From: Oscillospiraceae bacterium
GTDB taxonomy: Bacteria > Bacillota > Clostridia > Oscillospirales > Acutalibacteraceae
Direction of reading: 5' to 3'
DNA: 64,000 nt
NCBI GenBank assembly: GCA_015066015.1
Contig: SVPE01000002.1
Location: forward strand, 62,001-126,000
In this document: positions 28,916-44,134 of the stretch, in pieces
Layout of the letters: every line of letters begins with the position of its first letter
How positions within the stretch are numbered: the first letter of the stretch is position 1
Made by a program: the position numbers and the translations under genes
The notes under the pieces: model-generated
What the model was told of the DNA's origin: nothing
Database searches by the model: none
What the model saw: only the letters and a program-made list of their open reading frames with translations

Positions 28916-30022
28916 CTATTTCTTATATTTTTCTTTATACTTCGCCACAATTGCATTCATTTCATCCATATGAGCTTCCATATCTTCCACGAGCCTGAAC
29001 TGATTTCTTGCTCTTACTATGTTATGCTCTGCGTGAGTAGTTCTGAAATAAACATCACCTTCAAGATAATCAGTAAGAAAGCGGATACCGCATTCAAAGG
29101 TCATGAGCTTTGCACCGAAAGCGAGGTTTTCAATCTCAGCGTCATTAAGACTTTCAGCGGTTTCACTTAAAAAGCCGTCTACATAAACCTCGAAAAGTTC
29201 AAGGTCGATTCCTACCTTTGAAAGATCTGTTTCATCTTCTGCTGCTTTATTGGCACCCGAACGAATACTGTCGCCAAAATCATAAAGTGAAAGCCCGGGC
29301 ATAATTGTATCAAGATCAATTACACAAATACCTTTATCTGTGTTTATATCGAAAAGAACATTGTTAAGCTTTGTATCGTTATGGGTAACTCTGAGGGGTA
29401 AAATTCCTTCTGCAATAAGGTCTGTGAGCTTATGTGTATCAGCCTTACGGTCAATTACAAATCTGATTTCATCTTTACACACTGCTTTTCTGCCTTTTAT
29501 ATCAGCTTCAACTGCTTTGAGAAAATTCTCATATCTTGCAGGAGTGTAATGAAAGCTCTTAATTGTTTCGTGCAACGTTTCAGCCGGGTATCCGTCAAGA
29601 AGCTTCATAAATCTGCCGAAGGAACGGCCTGCATTTTTGAAGGTGTCAGCATCTTTGGGCTTGTTATAGGTCAGAGCCTCATCAACATAAATGTACATTC
29701 TCCATGCACTGTCATTTTCGTCACGGTAATAATACTCACCATCATTGCAGGGAATAAAGTTGAGATTCTCTCTTTTGTAATCTCCGCCGTTTTCTTTGAT
29801 TTTTTCTGTGATATGCTTTGTTACACCAACGATATTGAACATAAGCTCTGCAGGATTTTTAAACACAAAGGTGTTGATTTTCTGAAGTATGTACTTTTCA
29901 GCCTTGTCAGTTTCAATAAGATAAGTTGCATTGATGAGACCTGCAGTAAACTGTTCCACACTGATAATACTTCCACCTCTTCCGAATGCCTCAAAGGCGG
30001 TTTTGATTTCCTGATTTATCAT
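28916..30022 (-). CDS. Phosphotransferase-family sugar kinase (N-acetylhexosamine 1-kinase-like)
   Basis: EQFTAGLINATYLIETDKAEKYILQKINTFVFKNP, LRVTHNDTKLNNVLFD, CVIDLDTIMPGL; clustered with GH35 and a nucleotidyltransferase. Confidence 0.8.
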   Translation of the reverse strand: MINQEIKTAFEAFGRGGSIISVEQFTAGLINATYLIETDKAEKYILQKINTFVFKNPAELMFNIVGVTKHITEKIKENGGDYKRENLNFIPCNDGEYYYRDENDSAWRMYIYVDEALTYNKPKDADTFKNAGRSFGRFMKLLDGYPAETLHETIKSFHYTPARYENFLKAVEADIKGRKAVCKDEIRFVIDRKADTHKLTDLIAEGILPLRVTHNDTKLNNVLFDINTDKGICVIDLDTIMPGLSLYDFGDSIRSGANKAAEDETDLSKVGIDLELFEVYVDGFLSETAESLNDAEIENLAFGAKLMTFECGIRFLTDYLEGDVYFRTTHAEHNIVRARNQFRLVEDMEAHMDEMNAIVAKYKEKYKK

Positions 30023-30034
30023 TTTATACTCCTT

Positions 30035-31801
30035 TCACCCTAACATCGGAGTATCTCCGATAACCAATTCGGGTGTTTTGTATTTTTCTATTTCAAAAAT
30101 TATGATTTCATTTTCCTCTTTAAGAAGTGCTTCGGGCAAGTAAAGTGCTTTCTGCGGGCCGATATTCCAATATCTGCCGAGGTTGAATCCATTTACAAAA
30201 ACATAACCCTTGGTAAAACCGCTCATATCAACAAAGCATTCGCCCTTACCTGATTTGAAAGTACCCTTAAGGAAGACGGGACCGTTTTTGTTATCTGCTT
30301 TAATCTCACCGAATTTCAAACAATCAAGATTATCAAGAGGTATTGTGTAAACTTCAAAATCCGTCAGTACTTGATTTGCAAAGTGTATGTTTGAAATACC
30401 CTTACGGTCATAAAGCTCCTTACCGTAATTCACTCTGCCCATTCCCTCAACAAGAACGCCTACTTCACTTTCGGAGCTTGTGCCTTTAACGAAAAGCTGT
30501 TTTTTGAGTTTGAGTTTATTTAGCAGAGATTTTTTCTTACATCTGTTTATGGTTGCAATTTTCTTCTTCTCAAAATAAACGTGTGCGTAATCGTGTACAT
30601 CGTCAACCGAAAGAAAGCCGGCATCGTACTTACCTTTAAGCTTTGTAACATAATAAACCAGACCGAAATTTTGTCCGTAAGCCTCCATACTTCTCGGGAG
30701 CGGCGAATAATGCTTCTGAGCGATATTCTCAAGATTATCAAACAAATCTGCAGACTCCGTAAGCTTTACCTTACCGATATTCTGCATTACGGGTGGTGCA
30801 GGTAACTCAACCATAGGAATATTCTGTCTTTCACAAAGAAGTTTTCTTATCTTATGGTATGCATCAGTATAATCGCCCCATTCAGTTAAGGGAGCACAAT
30901 AATCGTAGCTTGTCACCGTAGGCTCATAGCGTTTGATATGGTTAGCACCTGCAGTAAAACCGAAGTTAGTTCCGCCAAGGAACATATACATATTGAATGA
31001 GGCACCTTGCTTAAGAAACTCCTCAAGCTCGGGAATAAGATTATCAGCCTTTCTTGTGTGATGCTTTTCGCCGAAATGGTCAAACCATCCGCACCAGAAC
31101 TCCATACACATTTTCGGAATATCTCCATAAGGTTTAAGTGCATTAAAGGCGCTTGAAGCTCGTGAACCAAAGTTGAGGGTAGGCAGAACACCGTCAATTG
31201 TTCCGCCCGAAAGCATATTGCACCATGTACCGTCAGACGTAAACCTGAGCACGTCTATACCAAGCTCGTCATACATATCGCAAAGAGTGCGAAGATACTT
31301 TTTATCATTGGAATAACTTCCGTATTCATTTTCAACCTGCATTGCAATAATGTTTCCGCCGTTTGTAATAAAATGCGGTTTGAGAATTGATACAAGCTTT
31401 TCAAGATAATCTCTCACATGACCCAGGTAGGTTTCGTTATTACAGCGAAGCTCAATATTCTTGTCCTTTAAAAGCCACGCAGGGAAACCGCCGAAATCCC
31501 ATTCTGCACAGATATACGGTCCGGGTCTTACGATTGCATATAAACCAAGTTTCTGAGCCGTTTCAATAAATCTTACAATATCAAGCATACCGCTGAAATC
31601 AAACTTGCCCTTTTGAGGCTCGTGAAGATTCCAGCACACATAGGTTTCAACCGTATTGAAGCCTGCAAGCTTCAGCTTGAGAAGTCTGTCCTCCCAGTAT
31701 TCGGGAAGAGTACGAAAATAATGCATAGCACCGGAATAGATTTTAAAGGGCTTTGCGTCAAGATAAAATTCGTTACCTCTGATTTCAAATGAATTTGCCA
31801 T
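30035..31801 (-). CDS. Beta-galactosidase, glycoside hydrolase family 35
   Basis: FYLDAKPFKIYSGAMHYFRTLPEYWEDRLLKLKLAGFNTVETYVCWNLHEP, MQVENEYGSY. Confidence 0.96.
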   Translation of the reverse strand: MANSFEIRGNEFYLDAKPFKIYSGAMHYFRTLPEYWEDRLLKLKLAGFNTVETYVCWNLHEPQKGKFDFSGMLDIVRFIETAQKLGLYAIVRPGPYICAEWDFGGFPAWLLKDKNIELRCNNETYLGHVRDYLEKLVSILKPHFITNGGNIIAMQVENEYGSYSNDKKYLRTLCDMYDELGIDVLRFTSDGTWCNMLSGGTIDGVLPTLNFGSRASSAFNALKPYGDIPKMCMEFWCGWFDHFGEKHHTRKADNLIPELEEFLKQGASFNMYMFLGGTNFGFTAGANHIKRYEPTVTSYDYCAPLTEWGDYTDAYHKIRKLLCERQNIPMVELPAPPVMQNIGKVKLTESADLFDNLENIAQKHYSPLPRSMEAYGQNFGLVYYVTKLKGKYDAGFLSVDDVHDYAHVYFEKKKIATINRCKKKSLLNKLKLKKQLFVKGTSSESEVGVLVEGMGRVNYGKELYDRKGISNIHFANQVLTDFEVYTIPLDNLDCLKFGEIKADNKNGPVFLKGTFKSGKGECFVDMSGFTKGYVFVNGFNLGRYWNIGPQKALYLPEALLKEENEIIIFEIEKYKTPELVIGDTPMLG

Positions 31802-31828
31802 TTCCTGTCTCCTTTATCAAGGATATTT

Positions 31829-32737
31829 TTACCAAAGCTTTTCGGGATAAATGCCGTTTTCAATTTTCTTTTTGATAGCATCAACAACATGCTGCTTATC
31901 CTCTTTATACGTAACGCCGTACCACTTTTCTGTGGTATCCATAACCTTTACACTGATTTTGCCCTCTTTCAACAGATCATCAACAACAAACGGCAGGAAG
32001 TATTCACACTTAAGCATATTGTCTGTGTTTCTGTCAAGAAACGCAGAAAAGCGGTTTCTGAGCTCGGTCATCATCATACAACTGAAGCCCCAGCAATTCA
32101 TTGAGACTGTGCTGCCTCTCTGAAGCTCTGACCAGCTTTCACCGTCATCTTCGGTAAACATAATTTTACCGTCTCTGAGTGCAATTTTTGTTCTTTCAAC
32201 AATGTCTGTGAGATTGCCCTCTGCGTCCGTCTGACATACACCTCTTGCAACATGACCGTTTTCTGTGAGGGTGTTTTCAATTTTAAAGCCTACCATACAG
32301 AACTCGTTATCGTTTTTGTTTTCTTTAAGTTCGTTATAAATAAGTCTGAATGTCTCTTTGCCGTAATAGTCATCAGCATTGATAACTGCAAATGGTCCGT
32401 CAATGATGCCGTCACAAGAAAGCACCGCATGACCCGTTCCCCAAGGCTTTGTACGACCTTCAGGTACGCTGTAGCCCTCGGGAAGATTGTTTATATCCTG
32501 ATAAGCATACTCAACCTTGATTTTGCCTTCATACTTGCCTTGCATAATTTCTTTGAAATCCTCTTCGATTTCGTGCTTGATTACAAAAACAACCTTGTCA
32601 AAGCCTGCCTCAATGGCATCGTATACAGAGTAGTCAAGAATAATTTCTCCGTTTGCACCGATCGGGTCGATCTGCTTAAGGCCCCCATATCTGCTGCCCA
32701 TACCTGCAGCCATAATAACTAAAGTGATGTCTTTCAT
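31829..32737 (-). CDS. NDP-sugar nucleotidyltransferase
   Basis: LVIMAAGMGSRYGGLKQIDPIGANGEIILDYSVYDA; INADDYYG. Confidence 0.88.
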   Translation of the reverse strand: MKDITLVIMAAGMGSRYGGLKQIDPIGANGEIILDYSVYDAIEAGFDKVVFVIKHEIEEDFKEIMQGKYEGKIKVEYAYQDINNLPEGYSVPEGRTKPWGTGHAVLSCDGIIDGPFAVINADDYYGKETFRLIYNELKENKNDNEFCMVGFKIENTLTENGHVARGVCQTDAEGNLTDIVERTKIALRDGKIMFTEDDGESWSELQRGSTVSMNCWGFSCMMMTELRNRFSAFLDRNTDNMLKCEYFLPFVVDDLLKEGKISVKVMDTTEKWYGVTYKEDKQHVVDAIKKKIENGIYPEKLW

Positions 32738-32886
32738 AATACAAACTCCCTTGTATAGTTTTCAATATTATATCAAAAAAATCTACATTATTCAATAAAT
32801 TCCTGATAATAAAAATTATTTCAGACGTTCTTTGCTGTTGTTAAGGTTAAACCAACAGTTTTTTACTTGTTAATTCGTAAAAAAAT

Positions 32887-32922
32887 ATGGCGTAACATAG
32901 AATTCAATCGGTGTTACGCCAT
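32887..32922 (-). terminator. Intrinsic terminator downstream of fucI
   Basis: ATGGCGTAACA...TGTTACGCCAT with a T run on the minus strand. Confidence 0.8.
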
Positions 32923-32988
32923 AAAAGCAGTAAAGATTATAATAACTTTAAAATGATTCCGTCTTTACGAACGTTTTTATGTATTCAT

Positions 32989-34773
32989 TTAACCATAAAT
33001 CGGTCCGTAAGTCTGACAAGCTCTATAGTCTGCACTCTGGCTGTCTTCTGTTCCGAATGCAGCCCAAGAGTGAGGACGGAAGATTCTTTCAGCGGGAACG
33101 TTATGCATATTCACGGGAATTCGGAGCATTGAAGCAAGAGTGATAAGGTCGTCACCGACGTGACCGTAAACCGTTACACCGTGATTTGCACCCCAGTTAG
33201 CCATTACTGAATATACATCCTTGAATGCGCCCTCACCTGTAAGGTTGGGAACAAACCAGGTTGTGGGCCATGTGCGGTCGGTTCTTACGTCGATTGTTGT
33301 GTGCGCCTTATCAGGAAGGTCAGCTGTGTAGCCCTCTGCAATCTGCATAACGGGACCGATGCCTTCAATAATATTCACACGAAGCATTGTAACAGGCATT
33401 TCAGCCCTGCAACGGAAGTGGCTTGAGAATCCGCCGCCTCTGAAGTATTCATAGTTGGCTCTGCACCAGTCAGTTGCCTCAAGACAGGCCTTCATATCCT
33501 CATCAGTCATATCCCAGAATGGCTTCATACAACCCTCGCCGTCTGCATTCTTTGCTGCACCGCTGCCGTCAAGGGCAGTTGCACCCGAATTGATAAGATG
33601 GATAAAGCCGTCCTTTGCCTTACCCTCAGGCTTATAGCCCGTTACTCTTTCGCAAGCCTCCGGACTCCAGTATGTACGCACATCATGGAAGCAGGGAGCG
33701 CTGCCGGAAACAAGTGTGCCGAGCATCATTGCAACGCCGTTGAGCGTATCGTTTTCTGTTGCAAAGGGAGTGGGAGCCTTGGGTCCGTTCCAGTCGAAGG
33801 TTGAAGCCATAATAGCCTCTGTAAAGTCAGCATTGGGAAGCCAGTCGGTCCAGTTTCTCTGTCCCTGGAAGCCACCTGCAACCGCATTCTTACCGAGAGC
33901 CTCCTCGTGCCAGCCGAGCTCATCAAGCTTCTTGTTGCCGTAGAGGATATCTCGTACGATGATTGAGAACTTTGCGATGAATTCCCAGTCCTTATCGGCA
34001 GGAACAACCTTGGATTTTCTGATAATCTCGGGAAGATCCTTACCTTCGTTTACGTCAAAGCCCTCTTTGCAGTTTTCCTTAATCCAGCTGAGTGCCTTTT
34101 CATATTCATCTTTATCGTAAATTTCAAGAGTTATTCTTCTGATAATGTCGCTCATATCAACCCACTCAGCACGGATACCGAAATATTTCTGGAACATTGC
34201 TGCGTCACAGTAACTGCCCGCAATACCCATTGAAATACCGCCGAGGTTTACATAAGCCTTGTTCTTCATCCAGCCTACTGCAATAGCTGCTTTTGCAAAG
34301 CGGAGAATTTTTTCCTTTACATCTTCAGGCACGGTTTTGTCGCCCATATCCTGGACATCTCTGCCGTAAATTGAGAAAGCGGGAAGTCCCTTCTGTGCAT
34401 AAGCAGCCATAACTGCTGCAAGATAAACCGCACCCGGTCTTTCTGTGCCGTTGAAGCCCCAGACAGCCTTAATGGTGTTGGGATTCATATCAAAGGTTTC
34501 TGAGCCGTAGCACCAGCAAGGTGTTACACTGAGAGTTGCAACAACATTTTCCTTTGAGAACTGTTCCTCACACCTTGCAGCCTCTGCACCGCCGCCGATT
34601 GTAGTGTCGGAAATAACGCACTGTACAGGTGTACCGTCGGGATATCTGAGATTTTCCGAAATGAGCTTTGCAGCTGATTCAGCCATACCCATTGTCTGAT
34701 TTTCAAGGCTTTCTCTTACGCCGCCCCAACGGCCGTCAATTACAGGTCTGATACCAATTTTGGGATATAACAT
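32989..34773 (-). CDS. fucI: L-fucose isomerase
   Basis: [34 protein letters not shown]; FucI-type C terminus. Confidence 0.96.
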   Translation of the reverse strand: MLYPKIGIRPVIDGRWGGVRESLENQTMGMAESAAKLISENLRYPDGTPVQCVISDTTIGGGAEAARCEEQFSKENVVATLSVTPCWCYGSETFDMNPNTIKAVWGFNGTERPGAVYLAAVMAAYAQKGLPAFSIYGRDVQDMGDKTVPEDVKEKILRFAKAAIAVGWMKNKAYVNLGGISMGIAGSYCDAAMFQKYFGIRAEWVDMSDIIRRITLEIYDKDEYEKALSWIKENCKEGFDVNEGKDLPEIIRKSKVVPADKDWEFIAKFSIIVRDILYGNKKLDELGWHEEALGKNAVAGGFQGQRNWTDWLPNADFTEAIMASTFDWNGPKAPTPFATENDTLNGVAMMLGTLVSGSAPCFHDVRTYWSPEACERVTGYKPEGKAKDGFIHLINSGATALDGSGAAKNADGEGCMKPFWDMTDEDMKACLEATDWCRANYEYFRGGGFSSHFRCRAEMPVTMLRVNIIEGIGPVMQIAEGYTADLPDKAHTTIDVRTDRTWPTTWFVPNLTGEGAFKDVYSVMANWGANHGVTVYGHVGDDLITLASMLRIPVNMHNVPAERIFRPHSWAAFGTEDSQSADYRACQTYGPIYG

Positions 34774-34792
34774 AGTTTTTTCTCCTTTATAT

Positions 34793-36205
34793 TTATTTTT
34801 TTAAAATTTCACAAAATCTTTGGAAGGCTTTGTCCCAGTCGGGAGTATGGTCACATTTGAATGTTTTTACTTTTTCATTTTCAGCAATAATTCTTCTGCC
34901 TTCTTCAATGCTGCTGATTTCGCCGAGTGATATAAGCTGAAGAACAATATTACCAAGAGCCGTAGCTTCAACAGGGCCTGCTATTACGGGAATACCCAGA
35001 CTCTGTGATGCAAGCTCACACAAAAAGCCGTCCTTTGTGCCGCCGCCCATAAGATGAAGTACATCAAATTTCTTGCCCGTACACTCAGAAATCTGATCAA
35101 GTGCAAGACGGTATTTAAGCGCAAGACTTTCGTATATGCATCTTACAACCTGACCTACGGTTTCGGGTACAGGCTGATTTGTTTTTCTGCAATAATCCCT
35201 GATTTTGTCGGGAAGATTGCCATGAGCGGAAAGCTCAGGGGCATCAGGGTCAACAAAGCTTCTGAAACTTTCACTTTCGCGTGCGAGAAGCTCCAGCTCG
35301 TTATAAGAATACTTTCTGTCAGTTTTTTCAAGGTCGCGGCGTGTTTCCTGTATAAGCCACAGCCCGCTGATGTTTTTCAGAAAGTTGATTTTTCCGTTTG
35401 CACCGACTTCATTTGAAAGTTCAAGGGCATTACTCTTTGCCGTCATAACAGGATAATCAAGCTCACAACCGATAAGTGACCATGTGCCGCAGGAAAGAAA
35501 TGCGGCATTTTCACTTTCACAGGGCATAGCCGCAACGGCACACTGAGTATCGTGTCCGGCAACACTTACTACGGAAATCCCCTTATAGCTGCCGTTTACT
35601 GTAGCACTTTGACAGATTTTGGGAAACAGTGTCCTGCTGATACCAAAGGCATCTGTTACCTTTTCGCTCCACCTTTTTGTAAGAGGATTGAGCATCTGGG
35701 AGGTTGAAGCGATGGTTGTTTCGCAGACCTTTTCGCCTGTCAGAAGATAAGAAAACAGGTCGGGCATGAACAGAAGCTTGTCCGCCTTATGAATATTCTC
35801 ATCACAGATAAGCTGAAAAAGGGTGTTTATGTTCATTATCTGATTTCCCGTTTCCGAATAAATCTCATCGGCGGAAATTTTTGCAAAGGCTTTGTCAAGA
35901 GCGCACTTCGTTCTCTCATCACGATAATGGAAGGGAGCGTGGAGAATATTCCCCTCTTTATCAAGAAGAGCATAGTCGACGCCCCAGGTATCAAATGCCA
36001 TAGAATCGATTTTCCCTGCTTTTCCGATAGCACTCTTTATCTCACGGAAAATCATATCAACATCGTGACAGATATGACCGTCAACGGTCACCGGTATATT
36101 TTCAAAGCGGTGTATTTCCTCATATCTTATGCTTCCACCGTCGAAAACCGCCTTTATTGCTCTGCCCGTCGAAGCACCGAAGTCAAAGGCTAAAACCGTT
36201 TTCAT
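34793..36205 (-). CDS. FGGY-family kinase, rhamnulokinase-type, probably the L-fuculokinase of this locus
   Basis: [51 protein letters not shown]; inside the fuc operon. Confidence 0.88.
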   Translation of the reverse strand: MKTVLAFDFGASTGRAIKAVFDGGSIRYEEIHRFENIPVTVDGHICHDVDMIFREIKSAIGKAGKIDSMAFDTWGVDYALLDKEGNILHAPFHYRDERTKCALDKAFAKISADEIYSETGNQIMNINTLFQLICDENIHKADKLLFMPDLFSYLLTGEKVCETTIASTSQMLNPLTKRWSEKVTDAFGISRTLFPKICQSATVNGSYKGISVVSVAGHDTQCAVAAMPCESENAAFLSCGTWSLIGCELDYPVMTAKSNALELSNEVGANGKINFLKNISGLWLIQETRRDLEKTDRKYSYNELELLARESESFRSFVDPDAPELSAHGNLPDKIRDYCRKTNQPVPETVGQVVRCIYESLALKYRLALDQISECTGKKFDVLHLMGGGTKDGFLCELASQSLGIPVIAGPVEATALGNIVLQLISLGEISSIEEGRRIIAENEKVKTFKCDHTPDWDKAFQRFCEILKK

Positions 36206-36639
36206 TTTACCACACCCTTTTTAAGAAGAATGTTGGCATAAATTGCCTTTTCGCCCGTTGCGATTATAAGATAAGCACCCTTCGATCTTTCGTAAAAGGC
36301 AAAGCGCTCTGTGTAATCGATTGCGTGGTGTGTCGGCTCGTGCTTCATGAGAATTTTTTCATAAGTGTCCCATATTTCGGGGATACCGCAGGTGTCACCC
36401 TTTACAACTTCCATAAGTGCAACCGGCTTTTCAGTATATGTGTCAAGGGGTATAAGCTCTAAAACTGCATCGAGAATTTCGGGCACACCGTGTCCGTCGG
36501 CACGGATTACTATGGAGTTTTTGCCTACACTGTGGCAAGGAAAGTTGCCGTCTGCAATAACAAGCTCGTCACCGTGTCCCATTTCTGCAAGAGCCTTGAG
36601 AAGCTCAGGAGAAATAATCGGAGATATTCCTTTAAGCAT
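36202..36639 (-). CDS. fucU: L-fucose mutarotase (RbsD/FucU family)
   Basis: MLKGISPIISPELLKALAEMGHGDELVIADGNFPCHSV. Confidence 0.95.
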   Translation of the reverse strand: MLKGISPIISPELLKALAEMGHGDELVIADGNFPCHSVGKNSIVIRADGHGVPEILDAVLELIPLDTYTEKPVALMEVVKGDTCGIPEIWDTYEKILMKHEPTHHAIDYTERFAFYERSKGAYLIIATGEKAIYANILLKKGVVK

Positions 36640-36649
36640 AAGCCACCTC

Positions 36650-37378
36650 TTAATCTTTCTTGTGGAGGATTTCGTCCTCGGGATTAAAGACCTTATAGCC
36701 CGGATGGCGTCCCGTTACTCTGTAATAGCCGCGAAGGTCTATAAGCTTCTGAATGTTGTCTCTGCTGATATCGTGGCTTCCGCCGAGAATAACTGCATTG
36801 ATTGTTATCTTGGCCCAAAGCTCAAGACTTTCCATTCTGTAAAAGGCGGTGATAACATCACTGCCCACTGCAAGGGCTCCGTGATTTTCAAGCAGCATTA
36901 CATCGTGCTCTTCGAGGTAAGGCTCGATTGAATCGGGCACCTCAGAGGTTGACGGTGTACCGTAGGGTGTAAGAGGCACCGAGCCGATAACGGCAACATC
37001 CTCAATCATATTATACATATCCATTGCCTTATGGGCAACTGCAAAGCCTGTAGCCCCCGGAGGATGTGCATGAATAACACTGAAAACATCCTCACGCTTG
37101 TCATAGCAGCGAAGGTGCATCTTAATTTCGCTTGAAGGACGGTAGCCCTCCTCTGCTTCAAGGATGTTGCCTTCTCTGTCAAGAATCACGAGCTTGTCGG
37201 GAGTGATGAATGACTTGCTGATACCTGTAGGCGTTGCGATAATTCTTCCATCGGGCAGTTTTGCGCTGACGTTACCGTCATTTGCCGCTACCCAGCCCAG
37301 CTGCCACATTTTATGGCACACGTCGCAGATTTGCTCTTTGATTTGTTGTAAGTTATCCATTTGAAGTCTCCTTTGCAA
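36650..37378 (-). CDS. fucA: L-fuculose-phosphate aldolase (class II aldolase)
   Basis: AANDGNVSAKLPDGRIIATPTGISKSF, VIHAHPPGATGFAV, LLENHGALAVG; fuc operon. Confidence 0.9.
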   Translation of the reverse strand: MQRRLQMDNLQQIKEQICDVCHKMWQLGWVAANDGNVSAKLPDGRIIATPTGISKSFITPDKLVILDREGNILEAEEGYRPSSEIKMHLRCYDKREDVFSVIHAHPPGATGFAVAHKAMDMYNMIEDVAVIGSVPLTPYGTPSTSEVPDSIEPYLEEHDVMLLENHGALAVGSDVITAFYRMESLELWAKITINAVILGGSHDISRDNIQKLIDLRGYYRVTGRHPGYKVFNPEDEILHKKD

Positions 37379-37900
37379 TAAACTCTTTCTTATTAACTAT
37401 ATCAAAATTATTAAAAGATTTCAATAAAAAAAGAAATTTTTACTCCTTTTATCAGAGAAAATCAGTTTACATAAAATTAAAGTTGGCAATCCTAACGGAT
37501 ATTTATTTTTTATTTAAAACAGTTCTCAATATTTCTGCTTCGTGATATAATTCAAAAAAAGGAGGATGCACATGAAAGAAAACGTAAAAAATAAACTTCC
37601 GGTCAACAGTCCATTGATAAAAATACCGTTTGGCGGATTAACATCAAATATGTGAGAACAATTGCCATTGTACTTATGCTTTGCGACCACACAGAAAGAG
37701 AAGTGCAAACCTTGAAGATACTATAATGAAAGCTCTCTCTGTTAAGGTTTTTGACAAGAGAGTTGTCCTTCAGACATCGATTCAAAATATCCCTTTGAAT
37801 ATCCGAAAGCTTTGTTTCATCAAATGAGTGCATAAAAATCCTCCTTGTAATTTGGTAATACCATTTTACAAAGAGGATAAATTTTTGTCTAATGTGCGGA

Positions 37901-39385
37901 TTATATCATTTTGAAATGCCTGAGCGCGTTGATTATAGCTTTTTCTTTTTCCTTAGGACACTGCGGCACTCTGCGTCCTTCTTTGCCCTTGTTATAATTC
38001 TCACGCTCAATAATGCCGCACTTGGTTTTTACTTGCGAAATGTTAAGAGAAGATACCTTCAAACCAAACTTATCAAGCACATAATCCTTTATCTCTTGAC
38101 AGGTAGCTTTTGCCTCAGCCGCAGTAATATCAAGCTCTGAAAGGTCAAACTTTATGTCGATATGTGTGTCCGGTCTGCGTTGGGACAAAAGAACAACCGT
38201 CTCGACATGAGCCGTATGCGGAAACATATCCACCGGCTGAATTTTTTTAACTCTGTAGCCGTTTTTGCAAAGATAGCGCAGATCCCTTTCCTGAGTTTCC
38301 ACATTACAGGAAACATATACTATTTTATTCGGACTCAGCGTAACAACGCTTTTAAGAAAATTAAGGTCGCTGCCCGCTCTGGGCGGATCCATAAATACAG
38401 TATCAAAGGTTTCACCGGCCTTTGCTGCTTCAACCATAAACTTACCTGCATCCGCAGTGAAAAAACGGATATTGTCCACCTTATTGAGCTTCGCATTTAC
38501 TCTGGCATCACGTACTGCCTGCTCATTGAGCTCAACACCGATCACCTCTTTTGCCGCATCAGAAGCAACAATACCTATGGTACCCGTACCGCAATAGGCA
38601 TCTAGCACCCTCTCGTTGCCTGTAAGATCGGCAAATTCGATTGCCTTGCCGTAAAGCACCTGAGTCTGCAAGGGATTTATCTGGTAAAAGGATTTTGCCG
38701 AAATTCTGAAGGTTTTACCGCAAAGCCTATCCTCAATATATCCGTCACCGTAAAGAACAATTTCCTTTTCACCGAGCACAAGACTGGTTTTTGCACCATT
38801 TATATTGTGTATAACCGTTGTAATTTCTCCGTGAAGAGTAAGAAGCTCCTTCACAAACTCCTCCTTTTTCGGGAAAAGCGGCGTACCCGAAACAAGCACA
38901 ACCATAGTCTGAGTTGTAGCAAAACTCCTTTTAACAAGCACATGGCGAAGGAATCCTCTACCCGTATCTTCGTTGTAAGTTGTGAGCTTGTACTTCGGCA
39001 ACAACCTTCTTATGCTGACTATAATACTGTCTGCGACTTTATCCTCAAGCATACACTCGTTGACAGGAACGATATTATGACTGGAGGATTGATACACACC
39101 GGAAATAATTCTTCCGTTACGGTAACCGAAGGCTGCCTGCACCTTGTTTCGGTAGTGAGTCGGATTTTCCATACCGATTATCTCCTCAACATGACCGAAA
39201 GAACCGAGACATCTGATTGCCTTGACCTGCTTAAAGGAGAGCTGCTCGGGATAAGTCATATTCTGAAGCTGACAGCCTCCGCATTTTTTGTAAAGTGTAC
39301 AGCCGTTGCCCTTGCCGACCTTAGAGGCGGACAAAGGTCTTTTTTTATTCTTTTGTATGTTTGAATTTTTATTATTATCTGACAT
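37901..39385 (-). CDS. rlmD: 23S rRNA (uracil-5-)-methyltransferase, RlmD/RumA family
   Basis: CTLYKKCGGCQLQNMTYPEQL, VLDAYCGTGTIGIVAS, FMDPPRAGSD, YVSCNVETQERDL. Confidence 0.93.
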   Translation of the reverse strand: MSDNNKNSNIQKNKKRPLSASKVGKGNGCTLYKKCGGCQLQNMTYPEQLSFKQVKAIRCLGSFGHVEEIIGMENPTHYRNKVQAAFGYRNGRIISGVYQSSSHNIVPVNECMLEDKVADSIIVSIRRLLPKYKLTTYNEDTGRGFLRHVLVKRSFATTQTMVVLVSGTPLFPKKEEFVKELLTLHGEITTVIHNINGAKTSLVLGEKEIVLYGDGYIEDRLCGKTFRISAKSFYQINPLQTQVLYGKAIEFADLTGNERVLDAYCGTGTIGIVASDAAKEVIGVELNEQAVRDARVNAKLNKVDNIRFFTADAGKFMVEAAKAGETFDTVFMDPPRAGSDLNFLKSVVTLSPNKIVYVSCNVETQERDLRYLCKNGYRVKKIQPVDMFPHTAHVETVVLLSQRRPDTHIDIKFDLSELDITAAEAKATCQEIKDYVLDKFGLKVSSLNISQVKTKCGIIERENYNKGKEGRRVPQCPKEKEKAIINALRHFKMI

Positions 39386-39387
39386 AA

Positions 39388-39501
39388 TTACAGCTTAACA
39401 CCTGAATATCTCTTTACCATTCGTTTGATGGCAAATCTGAGACTGATGAGTGTCACAATTGCACAAGCAGCAGCGATAGGCTCTCCGTAAGTCTTTTTCA
39501 T
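39388..39501 (-). CDS. Membrane microprotein, 37 aa, 2 nt upstream of rlmD
   Basis: AAAGGAG SD; MKKTYGEPIAAACAIVTLISLRFAIKRMVKRYSGVKL. Confidence 0.6.
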   Translation of the reverse strand: MKKTYGEPIAAACAIVTLISLRFAIKRMVKRYSGVKL

Positions 39502-39553
39502 TTCAGATTCTCCTTTGTTTTTCCTTTGAATTTAAAATTATATCTCTAAAGCT

Positions 39554-43460
<3,907 letters not shown>

Positions 43461-44134
43461 GGCTTTTGCCTGTTTTTCTTATCTCATCAATGTCAGAATT
43501 TACAATAAGCTTTCCCGAATTAATCATAAGCACCCTTGTGAAGATACTTTCAATATCGTTTACAAGATGGGTAGAAAGAAGTATTGTGGAATCCTCACTG
43601 CGGTTTTCGACTATAAAATCAAGTATCGCTCCGCGTGCTGCCGGGTCAAGTCCTCCGAGAGGCTCGTCGAGAACATATATTTTCGCTTTACGGCAGAAAA
43701 CAAGAATAAGATTAACCTTTTCCTGCTGACCCTTTGACATAGTCTTAAGTCTCTGGTTAAGGTCAACTCCGAAGCGCGGCATAATCTCCAAAGCCTTCTG
43801 CTTATCAAAATCCGCAAAAAAATCGGCAAAATAATTGATGGCATCAACAGGCTTCATCCAGTCAGGAAGATATGACCTGTCCGGAAGGTATGCAATCAGA
43901 CTTTTCGAATGAACACCGGGCTTCTGCGAATCAATAAGCACCTGTCCCTCATGATCCTTGATAAGTCCCGTAATAATTTTTATAAGCGTTGTTTTACCTG
44001 AACCGTTAGGTCCGAGCAGACCCGTAATTTCACCCTTGCCGAGATTGAACGAAATGCCGTCAAGCACAGTGTTTTTCCCATAGGATTTTTTCAGGTTTTC
44101 AATTCTGATGATATTTTCCAAAACTGCACCTTCT

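Noticed and set aside
29432-30043. 203-aa + strand ORF antisense to the sugar kinase, and similar shadow ORFs (846..1253, 21404..21949, 38807..39364)
   Set aside because: All lie opposite well-supported genes and read as shadow frames.
37441-37560. Riboswitch upstream of the fuc operon
   Set aside because: No recognisable aptamer core or terminator/antiterminator pair.
37506-37850. Short ORFs on both strands between fucA and rlmD (e.g. MHSFDETKLSDIQRDILNRCLKDNSLVKNLNRES)
   Set aside because: Looks like degenerate gene remnants, but no family could be recognised, so no feature is called.
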